From assembly GCF_900094585.1 (NCBI RefSeq), contig NZ_FMAG01000003.1, forward strand, positions 310,001-374,000: a stretch of DNA of 64,000 bases, in the 5' to 3' direction. The stretch's first letter is position 1. Every line of letters begins with the position of its first letter. A program made the position numbers and the translations under genes. This DNA is from Martinezella multihospitum. Lineage in GTDB: Bacteria > Pseudomonadota > Alphaproteobacteria > Rhizobiales > Rhizobiaceae. The notes under the pieces were generated by a model, which worked only from the letters and a program-made list of their open reading frames with translations, searched no databases and had not been told where the DNA came from. This document shows positions 36,396 through 45,105 of the stretch, piece after piece.

Positions 36396-37535
36396 ATGAC
36401 CGCGCCGCTGACCATCGCCGAACTGAAAACGCTTGCACAGCGGCGCGTGCCGAAAATGTTCTTCCAGTATGCCGATTCCGGATCGTGGACAGAGTCGACC
36501 TATCACGCGAACGAGGCGGATTTCGCCAAGATCAAGCTGCGTCAGCGCGTCCTCGTCGACATGTCCGACCGGTCGCTGGCAACCACGATGGTCGGCCAGA
36601 AGGCATCCATGCCCGTGGCGCTGGCGCCGACCGGTCTTACAGGCATGCAGCACGCCGATGGCGAGATGCTGGCAGCACGCGCTGCGGAAGAATTCGGCAT
36701 TCCCTTCACGCTCTCGACGATGAGCATCTGCTCGATCGAGGACATCGCCTCGGTCACGAAGCAGCCTTTCTGGTTTCAGCTCTACGTCATGAAGGACCGC
36801 GATTTCGTCCTGAACCTGATCCAGCGTGCCAAGGCGGCAAAATGCTCGGCGCTGGTGCTGACGGCCGACCTGCAGATCCTCGGGCAGCGCCATAACGATA
36901 TCCGCAACGGGCTTTCGGCGCCGCCGAAAATGACGGTGAAAAACCTCTGGCAGATGGCGATAAGACCAGGCTGGTGCATGGAGATGCTGAAAACCAAGCG
37001 TCGTTCCTTCGGCAATATCATCGGCCATGCCAAGGATATTTCCGACATGACGACCCTGTCGCACTGGACGCATTCGCAGTTCGACCCCAAGCTCTCCTGG
37101 AGCGATGTCGCCTGGATCAAGGAGCAATGGGGCGGCCCGCTGGTCATCAAGGGTATTCTTGACCCTGAGGATGCAAAGGCGGCCGTCGATACCGGCGCCG
37201 ACGCCATCATCGTCTCCAACCATGGCGGACGGCAGCTCGACGGCGCGCATTCCTCCATCAGCATGCTACCGAGGATCGTCGATGCCGTTGGCGACAGGAT
37301 CGAGGTGCATATGGACGGCGGCATCCGCTCCGGCCAGGACGTGCTGAAGGCCCTAGCCCTCGGCGCCAAGGGCACCTTTATCGGTCGCCCCTTCCTTTAT
37401 GGTCTCGGCGCCATGGGCAAGGAAGGCGTCTCGCTGGCGCTCGAAATCATCCGCAAGGAGCTGGATATCTCCATGGCGCTCTGCGGCAAGCGGGATATCA
37501 AGGCGGTGGACCGGTCGATTCTGGCTGACCTTTAA
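36396..37535 (+). CDS. lldD: FMN-dependent alpha-hydroxy-acid dehydrogenase (L-lactate type)
   Basis: A 379-residue FMN enzyme of the lactate/glycolate oxidase family. Marks are KMFFQYADSGSWTE at the start, ALAPTGLTGMQHADGE, LTADLQILGQRHNDIRNG, the catalytic His in VSNHGGRQLDGA, and the FMN phosphate loop VHMDGGIRSGQDVLKALALGA. Lactate is the default substrate. Its place at the end of the puuD-guaD unit raises the option of glycolate or another 2-hydroxy acid from purine breakdown, but this is inference. Confidence 0.85.
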   Translation: MTAPLTIAELKTLAQRRVPKMFFQYADSGSWTESTYHANEADFAKIKLRQRVLVDMSDRSLATTMVGQKASMPVALAPTGLTGMQHADGEMLAARAAEEFGIPFTLSTMSICSIEDIASVTKQPFWFQLYVMKDRDFVLNLIQRAKAAKCSALVLTADLQILGQRHNDIRNGLSAPPKMTVKNLWQMAIRPGWCMEMLKTKRRSFGNIIGHAKDISDMTTLSHWTHSQFDPKLSWSDVAWIKEQWGGPLVIKGILDPEDAKAAVDTGADAIIVSNHGGRQLDGAHSSISMLPRIVDAVGDRIEVHMDGGIRSGQDVLKALALGAKGTFIGRPFLYGLGAMGKEGVSLALEIIRKELDISMALCGKRDIKAVDRSILADL

Positions 37536-37584
37536 AAGCGCAGTCGTTGCCGCAAAACCGCTACACAATTTTACGCGGCATATT

Positions 37585-38325
37585 CTAGCGCAGCCAGCCC
37601 GTCGCCAGACCGCTCGCCCACTCCTCGCGGCCATTCTGCGCCGCAAGTTCCGCCATTGCCATGTGATCATAGGCGACCTGTCGGAAGGCCGGCAGCCAAT
37701 GATCACCAGCCTTTTCCAGAATGGCATAGGAAGCGAAGGGATGACCGGCCTCCACCTGGTGATGGTAGGGCAGATCATCATCATAGGCCGGGCAACCGAC
37801 GCTGCCGGGATTGACGATCAGGCGGCCGTCTGAAAGGCGAACGGCGCGTGGAATATGGCTATGACCGCACAGGATCAGCGGGAAATCGATACCGGCGGCA
37901 AGCGCCTCGATCTCTTCCAGCGGCTTCAAATAGACATGACCGTCCTGTGAGACGGATTCGAGCCAATAGACACTATCATTAGCCGGCGTCGCATGGCAGA
38001 GATAGGCCTCATGCAGATGAACCGCACTGACGGGCAAGGCGCGCAGCCATTCGAGATGGCGCTCCGTCAGTTCAGAATGCGCGACCCTATCTGAAACATG
38101 CATCGTTTCAGGCGCCTGTTCGATCAGATACCGGTCGTGATTGCCACGCACCGTCAGCGCATTCAGTTCCAGCAGCAAGTCGGCCGTCTTTCCCGCCGTC
38201 AGCGGCCCGCTGAAGCAATCGCCGAGATTGACGATCTCGGTGATGCCTTGCCTGCGGATATCCGCAAGCACGGCCTCGAGCGCCAGATGATTGCCGTGAA
38301 TGTCTGCTATGGCTGCAAAACGCAA
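37585..38325 (-). CDS. Metallophosphoesterase (YfcE/MJ0936-like)
   Basis: A 246-residue calcineurin-like phosphoesterase. All metal motifs are present: ADIHGN at the start, LGDCFSGP, VRGNHDRYL, and CGHSHIPRAV, with VNPGSVGCPAYDDD. Family members are phosphodiesterases with varied substrates. It starts only three bases after uraH on the same strand, so it is probably the last gene of the urate-allantoin operon. Its role there is unclear. Confidence 0.87.
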   Translation of the reverse strand: MRFAAIADIHGNHLALEAVLADIRRQGITEIVNLGDCFSGPLTAGKTADLLLELNALTVRGNHDRYLIEQAPETMHVSDRVAHSELTERHLEWLRALPVSAVHLHEAYLCHATPANDSVYWLESVSQDGHVYLKPLEEIEALAAGIDFPLILCGHSHIPRAVRLSDGRLIVNPGSVGCPAYDDDLPYHHQVEAGHPFASYAILEKAGDHWLPAFRQVAYDHMAMAELAAQNGREEWASGLATGWLR

Positions 38326-38328
38326 ATC

Positions 38329-38685
38329 TCAGCTCCCGCGATAGGTGGAATAGCCGTAGGGCGAAATCAGCAGCGGCACATGATAATGCGCCGTGGTATC
38401 AGCGATACCGAACCGGATCGGCACCAGATCGAGGAAAGCCGGCTCCGGCAGCCTGGTGCCGCTGGCACGCAGATAGTCTCCAGCGCGGAACAGCAGCTCA
38501 TAAGTGCCGGCAACGAAGCTGTCGCCGATCAGAATGGGGCCGCCATCCACGCGCCCGTCGGCATTGGTCGTTACCGTCTTCAGATGCGTGCGAGCGTCAC
38601 CCTCGATCCTGAAGAGATCGATGACCAGGCCTTCGGCCGGCTTGCCGAGAGCAGTATCGAGCACGTGAGTGGTCAGTCCGGTCAT
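38329..38685 (-). CDS. uraH: 5-hydroxyisourate hydrolase
   Basis: Hydrolyses 5-hydroxyisourate (from PuuD) to OHCU. The 118-residue transthyretin-like protein has the N-terminal motif [16 protein letters not shown] with catalytic His, an Arg in [17 protein letters not shown], and the C-terminal tetrapeptide YRGS that defines the enzyme against true transthyretin. It overlaps the allA end by four bases. Confidence 0.95.
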   Translation of the reverse strand: MTGLTTHVLDTALGKPAEGLVIDLFRIEGDARTHLKTVTTNADGRVDGGPILIGDSFVAGTYELLFRAGDYLRASGTRLPEPAFLDLVPIRFGIADTTAHYHVPLLISPYGYSTYRGS

Positions 38686-39182
38686 AGCGTCGGTGCTCCG
38701 ATGATGAAGGGCGTGTTGAAGAAATATTCCTCGAGGTTGTTCTCCGACCCATCACGATCCACGATAAGGAAATCGCTCTGCTCGTCGAGTGCCATCAGGG
38801 GATAATGCCAGACATTGACCCGGTAATTCACGCCCTGGTCGCCGCGCGCAAGGAAGACTTGCGGCCGGCCCGGCTTGCCACCCTCATCCTCTGCAACAAC
38901 GATGAGGAACGGCCGGCCGTTCAGCGGCACGAAACACTGGCTGCCGAAGGGATGGCGCTCCATCATGTCGATCAAGAAGGGAAAGGCACGCGGCTGGCCG
39001 CGAAAGAGGTTCAGGATAACCCGCGCCCCGTCACCGAGAGCTTCGGCATTCGACAACGCATGGAAACGCTCGGTCGTGCCACCGTTGATGTACCGCATGG
39101 TCGCGGGATCCGCCTCGATCACATCGCCGAATGGCTCGAACGAGGCCTTTGCCAAAGGATGGATATCTAGATGCTGTGTCAT
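38682..39182 (-). CDS. allA: Ureidoglycolate lyase
   Basis: Cleaves ureidoglycolate to glyoxylate and urea, the last step of allantoin use. The 166-residue protein has the family segments [13 protein letters not shown], the [10 protein letters not shown] region, [15 protein letters not shown] and [15 protein letters not shown]. The ATG at 39182 gives the usual start; a longer frame from 39308 overlaps the hepT-like gene. The start lies seven bases after the hepT-like stop and its ribosome site GGAAGG lies inside that gene, so translation may be coupled. Confidence 0.9.
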   Translation of the reverse strand: MTQHLDIHPLAKASFEPFGDVIEADPATMRYINGGTTERFHALSNAEALGDGARVILNLFRGQPRAFPFLIDMMERHPFGSQCFVPLNGRPFLIVVAEDEGGKPGRPQVFLARGDQGVNYRVNVWHYPLMALDEQSDFLIVDRDGSENNLEEYFFNTPFIIGAPTL

Positions 39183-39189
39183 TGACTGA

Positions 39190-39552
39190 TTATTCGCCTT
39201 CCGCTCGCCAGTGGCGAATGGAGTCCAGTTGCAGGAGCAACTCCGGAAGGGATTTGTGCACGATGCCCCACAGGGCCGCCAACTCGATGTCGACATACCC
39301 TTGCGCAATCCGATTCCGGAAGTCCTGCATCACATGCCAAGGCAGCTCCGGATGGTCAACGACAAACTCCGGATATTCTTCAGCAATGCGTGTGGCAACC
39401 TCGCCGATCAGCAGGAGATTCATGCCGACGGCACGCTGTTTCTCGACACTCTTGAAGAAGGTGACTTGATCGACGTCCCGGAGGAATTGACCGGTTTCGG
39501 ATGCAGCCTGTTGCATGTGCTCAAGGTAGGCGATCAACCGATCCAGGCTCAT
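39190..39552 (-). CDS. HepT-like (DUF86) protein with altered RNase motif
   Basis: A 120-residue helical HEPN-domain protein of the HepT/DUF86 family, as shown by [36 protein letters not shown] and [17 protein letters not shown]. The catalytic HEPN motif is normally R-x4-H-x-Y (RNxxAHxY); here it reads RNRIAQGY, with CAA (Gln) in place of His. The usual MntA nucleotidyltransferase partner is absent; only a 23-codon open frame (39620-39549) precedes it. AGGAAG sits six bases before the ATG. It lies inside the purine operon between uraD and allA. Probably an inactive or repurposed toxin remnant. Confidence 0.8.
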   Translation of the reverse strand: MSLDRLIAYLEHMQQAASETGQFLRDVDQVTFFKSVEKQRAVGMNLLLIGEVATRIAEEYPEFVVDHPELPWHVMQDFRNRIAQGYVDIELAALWGIVHKSLPELLLQLDSIRHWRAEGE

Positions 39553-39780
39553 GCCGGCTTCCTTTCGCCGGCGATGCCCGCTGTCTTCTCGATGATACGC
39601 CCTTCGGCGTCGCGGCTCATCTGGCCGCTTCTATCTCTGTTCAATGCTCCCGCGGCCCCATGACTTGGTGTTTTATCAAGCGGATGCTAAGCCATGAACG
39701 GACCGAAAAATAGCACGCACATTCCTGGGAAGCCCATGCGGCGATATGCAAAGGAAGGATGGCGGCCCGCAGGCCGCACA

Positions 39781-40278
39781 TCAGGCTTCAGGCAGCATCG
39801 ATTGCAGACGCAGGAGAGCGATCTTCTCGACCTGAGCGGCGGCCGTCGCAAATTCCGCATCCCGGCCATTGTCGATCCGGGTTTCGAAGGCCGCAAGAAT
39901 ATCGTCCTTGCCGAGCCCCTTCACCGCAATGATGAAGGGAAAGCCGAACTTCGTCACATAGGCCGCATTGAGTTCGGTAAAGCGAGCATGCTCCTCGGGG
40001 CTCAGCCGGTCGAGCCCGGCACCGGCCTGCTCCTTGCGGCTATCCTCGGTCAGCTCGCCGGCAATCGCCAACCGGCCGGCGAGATCCGGGTGAGCCTGCA
40101 GCACGCCGAGCCGCTCCGCTTCACTGGCAGCACGGAAGACCTTCACCAGTGTCGAATGCACGCCGCCGGAGGTCAATGGCTCCACAATCGCGCCGGCATC
40201 ATAAGCGCGCTCGGCAACGAAAGGCGAATGTTCGAAGACGCCGCCGAAGCGGCCGACAAAATCGTCCCGCGAGATCAT
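39781..40278 (-). CDS. uraD: OHCU decarboxylase
   Basis: Decarboxylates 2-oxo-4-hydroxy-4-carboxy-5-ureidoimidazoline (from UraH) to S-allantoin. The 165-residue protein has FVGRFGGVFEHSPFVAERA, the catalytic His in LQAHPDLAGRLA, and KFGFPFIIAVKGLGKDDILAAFETR. All fit UraD. The ATG at 40278 comes one base after the puuE stop (TGATATG), so the two are coupled. An upstream in-frame ATG at 40311 is also possible. A 228-base gap follows before the hepT-like gene, with no other gene seen. Confidence 0.93.
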   Translation of the reverse strand: MISRDDFVGRFGGVFEHSPFVAERAYDAGAIVEPLTSGGVHSTLVKVFRAASEAERLGVLQAHPDLAGRLAIAGELTEDSRKEQAGAGLDRLSPEEHARFTELNAAYVTKFGFPFIIAVKGLGKDDILAAFETRIDNGRDAEFATAAAQVEKIALLRLQSMLPEA

Positions 40279-40279
40279 A

Positions 40280-41203
40280 TCAGCGCGCGCCTCCGGGAAG
40301 ATGATTCTCATACCAGTGGTTGGCGATCTCGATCCGCTTTGGGATCCATACCTTGTCGTGCTTCTGCACATATTCGATGAACCGCCGCAAGGCGGCGGCG
40401 CGGCCGGGACGGCCGACAAGGCGGCAATGCAACCCCACGGACATCATCTTCGGGCTGCCCTGCTTGCCCTCTTCATAGAGCGTGTCGAAGGCATCCTTGA
40501 GATAGGTGAAGAACTGGTCGCCGGAGTTGAAACCCTGCGGCGTCGCAAAACGCATGTCGTTGGTTTCGAGCGTATAGGGGATGATCAGGAACGGCTTGCC
40601 GTTCAAACCATCGATCCAGAAAGGCAGATCGTCGGCATAGGAGTCGGAGGAATAGAGGAAGCCACCCTCCTCCATGACGAGCCGCAGCGTGTTGTCGGAC
40701 GGCTTGCCCTGATACATCCCGTACGGCCGCTCACCGGTCAGTTCCGTGTGCAGCCGAACGGCTTCGATGATGTGCTTGCGTTCCAGATCCTCGGAAAAGT
40801 CCTTGTATTCCAGCCAGCGATAGCCGTGGCTGGCAATTTCCCAACCCGCTTCCTTCATGGCGGCAACCGCTTCCGGATTGCGCGCCATCGCAAGTGTCAC
40901 GCCATAGACGGTCGCCGGAACCTTGAGCTCGGTGAACATGCGCCACAACCGCCAGAAGCCGGCACGTGAACCATATTCGTAGATCGATTCCATGTTGAGA
41001 TTGCGCTGATTCGGCCAGGTGGCCGCGCCAACGATCTCGGAGAGCAGGTTTTCGGACCCTGGGTCACCGTCGAGAATGCAGCTTTCCCCACCCTCTTCAT
41101 AGTTGATCACGAACTGCACCGCGATGCGGGCGTCACCCGGCCATTTCGGGTCCGGAGTGTTGCGGCCATAGCCGACGAGATTACGGGGGTAGATTTCCGA
41201 CAT
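40280..41203 (-). CDS. puuE: Allantoinase PuuE
   Basis: Opens the ring of allantoin to allantoate. The 307-residue protein has a polysaccharide-deacetylase fold without classical metal loops, as known for PuuE. Marks are NLVGYGRNTPDPKWPGDARIAVQF, ILDGDPGSENLLSEIVG, WEIASHGYRWLEYKD and MMSVGLHCRLVGRPGR. ATG 41203 has AGAAGG eight bases upstream and is preferred to the in-frame ATG at 41242. It is the first gene of the minus-strand set puuE-uraD-hepT-like-allA-uraH-phosphoesterase. Confidence 0.94.
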   Translation of the reverse strand: MSEIYPRNLVGYGRNTPDPKWPGDARIAVQFVINYEEGGESCILDGDPGSENLLSEIVGAATWPNQRNLNMESIYEYGSRAGFWRLWRMFTELKVPATVYGVTLAMARNPEAVAAMKEAGWEIASHGYRWLEYKDFSEDLERKHIIEAVRLHTELTGERPYGMYQGKPSDNTLRLVMEEGGFLYSSDSYADDLPFWIDGLNGKPFLIIPYTLETNDMRFATPQGFNSGDQFFTYLKDAFDTLYEEGKQGSPKMMSVGLHCRLVGRPGRAAALRRFIEYVQKHDKVWIPKRIEIANHWYENHLPGGAR

Positions 41204-41319
41204 TGGATGCACCTTCTCTGATCGCGGAACGGTAACATCCATGCCGGGAAAGTCGAGACGGAAACTGGGAAAATCACTTTCGCTTCAAAGCGAGGTATTG
41301 GCGCGCGCCAGTCGCTAAT

Positions 41320-42027
41320 CTAGGCGATCTTGCGCGCGCTGACTTTTCCCATCGGATGCAGCGAGTGCACGCGGAAGGGGCCGCCTGCCCCATCTTCCAT
41401 CATAAGCGCGATGTTGGCTACGGGAACGGGCGCGGCGAGAGCCGGCTCGAAAAACTCGCGCAAAGCATGCTCGATACGCGCCATGTCGGCGGGGCTAACC
41501 GTGCCCGTCAGCATCATCTGGAAGCGGAACTCGTCCATGACATGCGGATGCCCCCAGCGATGCAGATTGGCAAATTGCGTCGCCGACAGGCCGTCCGGAT
41601 CGATGCGCTCGATTTCTGCTTCGCTCAAGGGAGCCCTGTATTGATCGAAGGTCTGCACCAGCGATGCCGCCAGGAAATGCATCTGCTGGCTTGGCGCCGA
41701 AGGAACGAGGCCCAGCGCGCCGCCGAGCCGCGCAACCTCGAGCCTTGGGATTTCGAAGGGCGCGACCGTGCCGGAAAAGCGCATCAGGTCGCGTAACAGC
41801 CCGGCCTCGGACATATCCTCTGCCAGCCGGAACGGCGCCTTGAGCAAACCCATGAAGCCATAGCGGCGCGGCACTGCAGTGTAGAAAGCGATCTCGTGAA
41901 TGCCGAGCCCGCGGATCGCAGGCGGATCGACCATCTCGCCGGAATAGACGTTGCGGCCGAGCCAATTCGCCGCCACAAGCGTCAGCGGATCGCTCGCAGA
42001 CGGTGTGAAGCAAATGGCATACCGCAT
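41320..42027 (-). CDS. DUF1045 protein (2H phosphoesterase-like)
   Basis: A 235-residue DUF1045 protein. The start MRYAICFTPSASDPLTLVAANWLGR and the segments FYTAVPRRYGFMGLLKAPF and HRWGHPHVMDEFRFQMMLTG are diagnostic. DUF1045 is usually encoded in phosphonate (phn) operons and has a 2H-phosphoesterase-like form. No phn gene is present here, so it may be a relocated or purine-linked copy. It is 116 bases upstream of puuE on the same strand. Confidence 0.85.
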   Translation of the reverse strand: MRYAICFTPSASDPLTLVAANWLGRNVYSGEMVDPPAIRGLGIHEIAFYTAVPRRYGFMGLLKAPFRLAEDMSEAGLLRDLMRFSGTVAPFEIPRLEVARLGGALGLVPSAPSQQMHFLAASLVQTFDQYRAPLSEAEIERIDPDGLSATQFANLHRWGHPHVMDEFRFQMMLTGTVSPADMARIEHALREFFEPALAAPVPVANIALMMEDGAGGPFRVHSLHPMGKVSARKIA

Positions 42028-42130
42028 AAAATTCCTCCAGGGCGTAACATCAGGCAGACCGAACCGGCACCGATGGCCAAGGAGATAGGTGATTTGCGTG
42101 ACAGATTGACGACCCGGAAGCGGCGTGAAT

Positions 42131-43315
42131 TCACGTTTTATGTGATATGACTGAAATATGACTTGCTAAAGTGAAACTCTGCGGCAACTTGAAGCAATGG
42201 CGCATACCCGCCGCCTCCCGCACCGCCGCCTCTGCCAGCCGATGCGCAAGTCCGAAGCTCACTTTGAAACCGCCCGTCAATGCGATTAACGACGGATGAT
42301 CTGGATGCGCGCCCACCATCGGATCGCGATCCACGGCCTTCGGGCGCAGGCCCGCCCAACGCTCGACCACCTGCGCGCCGGCAAGCACCGGCGCCATGGC
42401 GCGTGCCGCTGCAAGCAGATCGTCGAGTTGTCCATCCGTCGACAACGGATCGTCGAACCGATTCTCGCTCGTGCTGCCAACTGCGACCAACCCATTCTCA
42501 TGCGGGACGATATAAAGACCATCGCGGAAGATAACGGGCAAGCCACCGTCGACATCGGCCTTCAGCATCGCCGCTTGCCCTTTGACCGGTTGACCGAGCG
42601 AGGCTTTGCGTCCCTCCGTCAATTCATCAAGGATTGGAAACGAGCGGTAGCCGGCAGAAAGGATGCAACGTCCGAAGCGAATGTCGCCATCGCTTGAACG
42701 CGCAAGGCACCGCTCTGGATCGATGTTCTCGACGGTAACGCCTTCGCAAAGCCGGACATGTCGTGCCGCTGCCAGAAACCTCCGCAGGACTTCCAGAAAC
42801 GCCCGCGGCGCGACGCGGGCCGCCAGTGTATCGTGGACAAATCCGCTTTCGCCGGCTGAAGGTTCGATCCAGCCCTCGATGGGTGCCGCATCGAGCACAT
42901 GCCAGTGAAACCGGCGCTCCCCATGCCGCCAATGCGCCTCCGCATCTCGGGAATGGCCAAGCGCGATCTGCCTCAAATGCGGCTTCGGCATCGGGATCAG
43001 GCGGCCGGCGCGACGATAGCCAGCCGAAAGCCCGGTCTCCGCCTCCAGGACCGCAATCTCCGCCTCCAGCGCGACAAGCGCGTCGAACTGAAACTGCTTC
43101 TTCTCGGACCATTTGCCCGGCATATGCGGCATCAGCGCACCGAGCAGGCCGCCACTCGCCCCTTGTCCGAAAGGGCCCGCTTCGACAAGCAATGCCCGGA
43201 TGCCAAGACGCTCGGCATGAACAGCTGCCCACAGGCCCATGATCCCGCCACCGACGATCAGCAGATCGACGGACGATTGACCCACAGGTCCTGGAGGATT
43301 ATCGGCTCTTTCCAT
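42131..43315 (-). CDS. FAD-dependent oxidoreductase (DadA/MnmC oxidase-like)
   Basis: A DAO-family flavoprotein of 394 residues from the ATG at 43315 (408 from 43357). The FAD-binding start is VDLLIVGGGIMGLWAAVHAERLG, and the C-terminal flavin segment is VERWAGLRPKAVDRDPMVGAH with GGFKVSFGLAHRLAE. This resembles the oxidase half of MnmC, which removes the carboxymethyl group during wobble-uridine modification. The divergent neighbour encodes the methyltransferase half. The start codon overlaps that of the neighbour (see findings). Confidence 0.8.
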   Translation of the reverse strand: MERADNPPGPVGQSSVDLLIVGGGIMGLWAAVHAERLGIRALLVEAGPFGQGASGGLLGALMPHMPGKWSEKKQFQFDALVALEAEIAVLEAETGLSAGYRRAGRLIPMPKPHLRQIALGHSRDAEAHWRHGERRFHWHVLDAAPIEGWIEPSAGESGFVHDTLAARVAPRAFLEVLRRFLAAARHVRLCEGVTVENIDPERCLARSSDGDIRFGRCILSAGYRSFPILDELTEGRKASLGQPVKGQAAMLKADVDGGLPVIFRDGLYIVPHENGLVAVGSTSENRFDDPLSTDGQLDDLLAAARAMAPVLAGAQVVERWAGLRPKAVDRDPMVGAHPDHPSLIALTGGFKVSFGLAHRLAEAAVREAAGMRHCFKLPQSFTLASHISVISHKT

Positions 43316-44048
43316 GACAGATCCAGTTTCCGATCGGACCAAGGCATCCGAAACCAATACGGCAAGCCCGGAGCTCGAATGGCGCGACGGCGATATGCCC
43401 TATTCGACCGCATTTGGCGACCATTTTTATTGCCAGACCGACGGCAGGCTGGAATGCGGCCACGTCTTCCTCGCCGGCAATGGCCTGCCCGATCGCTGGC
43501 ACGGGCGGCAGGATTTCCGCATCGGCGAACTCGGCTTCGGCACCGGCCTGAACTTCTGTGAGACCTGGCGCCACTGGCGGCAGCAAGCCGCCCCCGGTGC
43601 GGATCTGCACTTCATGTCCTTCGAACTCTATCCCATGCGCGCCGAAGAAATCGATCGTGCCTTATCGCACTGGCCTGAAATCGACAGCGAGCGCCAGGCT
43701 CTTGCCGCGGCCTGGCCTGCACATCCGGATGGCATCGTGTCGCTCGGGCTCGACGCGCATACGCGCCTCAGCGTTGTTTGCGGCCCTGCTCTCGAAGGCG
43801 TCAGCCACGCCGAACCGGGCTTTGACGCCTGGTATCTCGACGGTTTCGCGCCCTCGCGCAATGCCGACATGTGGTCGCCGGAACTGATGCAGACGCTCCA
43901 TGGCAAAACGGGTCCGAACGGCACCTTCGCCACCTATGCAGCGGCTGGCTTCGTGCGGCGAAACCTGCAGGCGGCGGGATTTATCGTGGAGCGACGCCAA
44001 GGCTTTGCCGGCAAGCGCGAAATGCTCTGCGGCATCAAGCAGGCCTGA
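43314..44048 (+). CDS. mnmD: tRNA mnm5s2U methyltransferase MnmD (MnmC methyltransferase half)
   Basis: A 244-residue SAM-dependent methyltransferase of the DUF752/MnmC N-terminal family. LEWRDGDMPYSTAFGDHFYC and the SAM loop FRIGELGFGTGLNFCETW are clear, followed by WYLDGFAPSRNADMWSPEL and GTFATYAAAGFVRRNLQAAGF. In E. coli this domain is fused to the FAD oxidase in MnmC and makes mnm5 from nm5 uridine in tRNA. Here the two parts are separate, divergent genes, and both ATGs share the CATG at 43313-43316. Confidence 0.88.
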   Translation: MTDPVSDRTKASETNTASPELEWRDGDMPYSTAFGDHFYCQTDGRLECGHVFLAGNGLPDRWHGRQDFRIGELGFGTGLNFCETWRHWRQQAAPGADLHFMSFELYPMRAEEIDRALSHWPEIDSERQALAAAWPAHPDGIVSLGLDAHTRLSVVCGPALEGVSHAEPGFDAWYLDGFAPSRNADMWSPELMQTLHGKTGPNGTFATYAAAGFVRRNLQAAGFIVERRQGFAGKREMLCGIKQA

Positions 44049-44092
44049 GGCCTGGCTGATGTGCCGGGCCAGGCGGCAACCATCTCGAGGGT

Positions 44093-45028
44093 TCAGATGA
44101 GCTCGCCAAGATGCTGGCGAACCCACTTGGCCTCTTCCGAGGCCGTCCGCCTGAAGTGCCGTTTGAAATCCCGGCTGAACTGGGCGGGGCTGACATAGCC
44201 GACCGATGCCGCCACCTCCGCAATCGTCCCGCTTTGACGCGCGATCATCAACCGCGCCTCGTGGAGCCGCATTGCCTTCACATATTGCATCGGACTGCTG
44301 CCCGTCAGAGCCTTGAAATGAACGTGATAGGAGGGAACGCTCATCCCCGCCTCACGCGCCAGCGCCACAACCGAAATCTCGGAACTGTAGGTTTCACGCA
44401 ATCGGGCCAGGCTGCGCACGATCTTCCCGGAAATACCCTGCTGCTGAAGGGCTGAAATCATCGCCCCGCCTTGTGGACCGACGAGGACCCGGTAGTGCAG
44501 CTCGCGCAGGATGCCTGCTCCCATAACCGCAATCTCGACGGGATCGCTGAGCGCCCGCAATAGGCGCAGCACGACATCCTCGATCATCGGCTCCATCCTG
44601 CTCGATATCAGGCTTCTCGCTTTGCCGGCCGTTGGCACAGACCGTCTCGCCCCCACGTCCGAGGCGATCTCGGCAGCCAGAAGCATGTCGAACTCGACAT
44701 AAACGGCAAGCAAAGGGCGTTCTGCGCTGGCTGAAGATTCCATCCGAAACGGAACGGGCACCGATACGGCCAGATAATGCTCCTCATCATAAAGATAGAC
44801 CTCGCCTTCAAGCATACCCTGCTTTCGGCCTTGCAGGACGAATACCGCGCCCGGCTTGTAGAGCACCGGGACGTCGTGAAGGACCGCCTCGGTCCTGAGA
44901 ATCCGGACACCGGCAAGCGCCGTTGGATTGTATCCCTGGCTGGGAGCAAGAAGGCCCGCCAGCTCCACCAATTCCCGACGCCTCGACCCTTCGTCCTTCG
45001 CAATCATAGGATTTGGCAAGATATTCAT
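44093..45028 (-). CDS. AraC-family transcriptional regulator (AraC_N type)
   Basis: A 311-residue regulator. The N-terminal AraC_N domain covers about 20-180 (PVLYKPGAVFVLQGRKQGML). The C-terminal double HTH is at about 205-300, with VVALAREAGMSVPSYHVHFKALTGSSPMQYVKAMRLHEAR and VAASVGYVSPAQFSRDFKRHF. The type resembles YqhC, which controls an aldehyde reductase gene beside it. Here an SDR gene is divergent, 77 bases away, and is the likely target. ATG 45028 is chosen over a TTG at 45049; neither has a strong ribosome site. Confidence 0.87.
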   Translation of the reverse strand: MNILPNPMIAKDEGSRRRELVELAGLLAPSQGYNPTALAGVRILRTEAVLHDVPVLYKPGAVFVLQGRKQGMLEGEVYLYDEEHYLAVSVPVPFRMESSASAERPLLAVYVEFDMLLAAEIASDVGARRSVPTAGKARSLISSRMEPMIEDVVLRLLRALSDPVEIAVMGAGILRELHYRVLVGPQGGAMISALQQQGISGKIVRSLARLRETYSSEISVVALAREAGMSVPSYHVHFKALTGSSPMQYVKAMRLHEARLMIARQSGTIAEVAASVGYVSPAQFSRDFKRHFRRTASEEAKWVRQHLGELI

Positions 45029-45105
45029 AGTTTTCGCAATCGATGACAACAGTTTGGAAGATTATCGGTCATGAGCATCGATCAATCAAGAAGAGAACAT
45101 CTATC

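Noticed and set aside
39549..39620. MntA-type antitoxin gene upstream of the HepT-like gene
   Set aside because: Only a 23-codon frame overlaps the start. The wider open frame has no GSxxxG-x-DxD nucleotidyltransferase motif.
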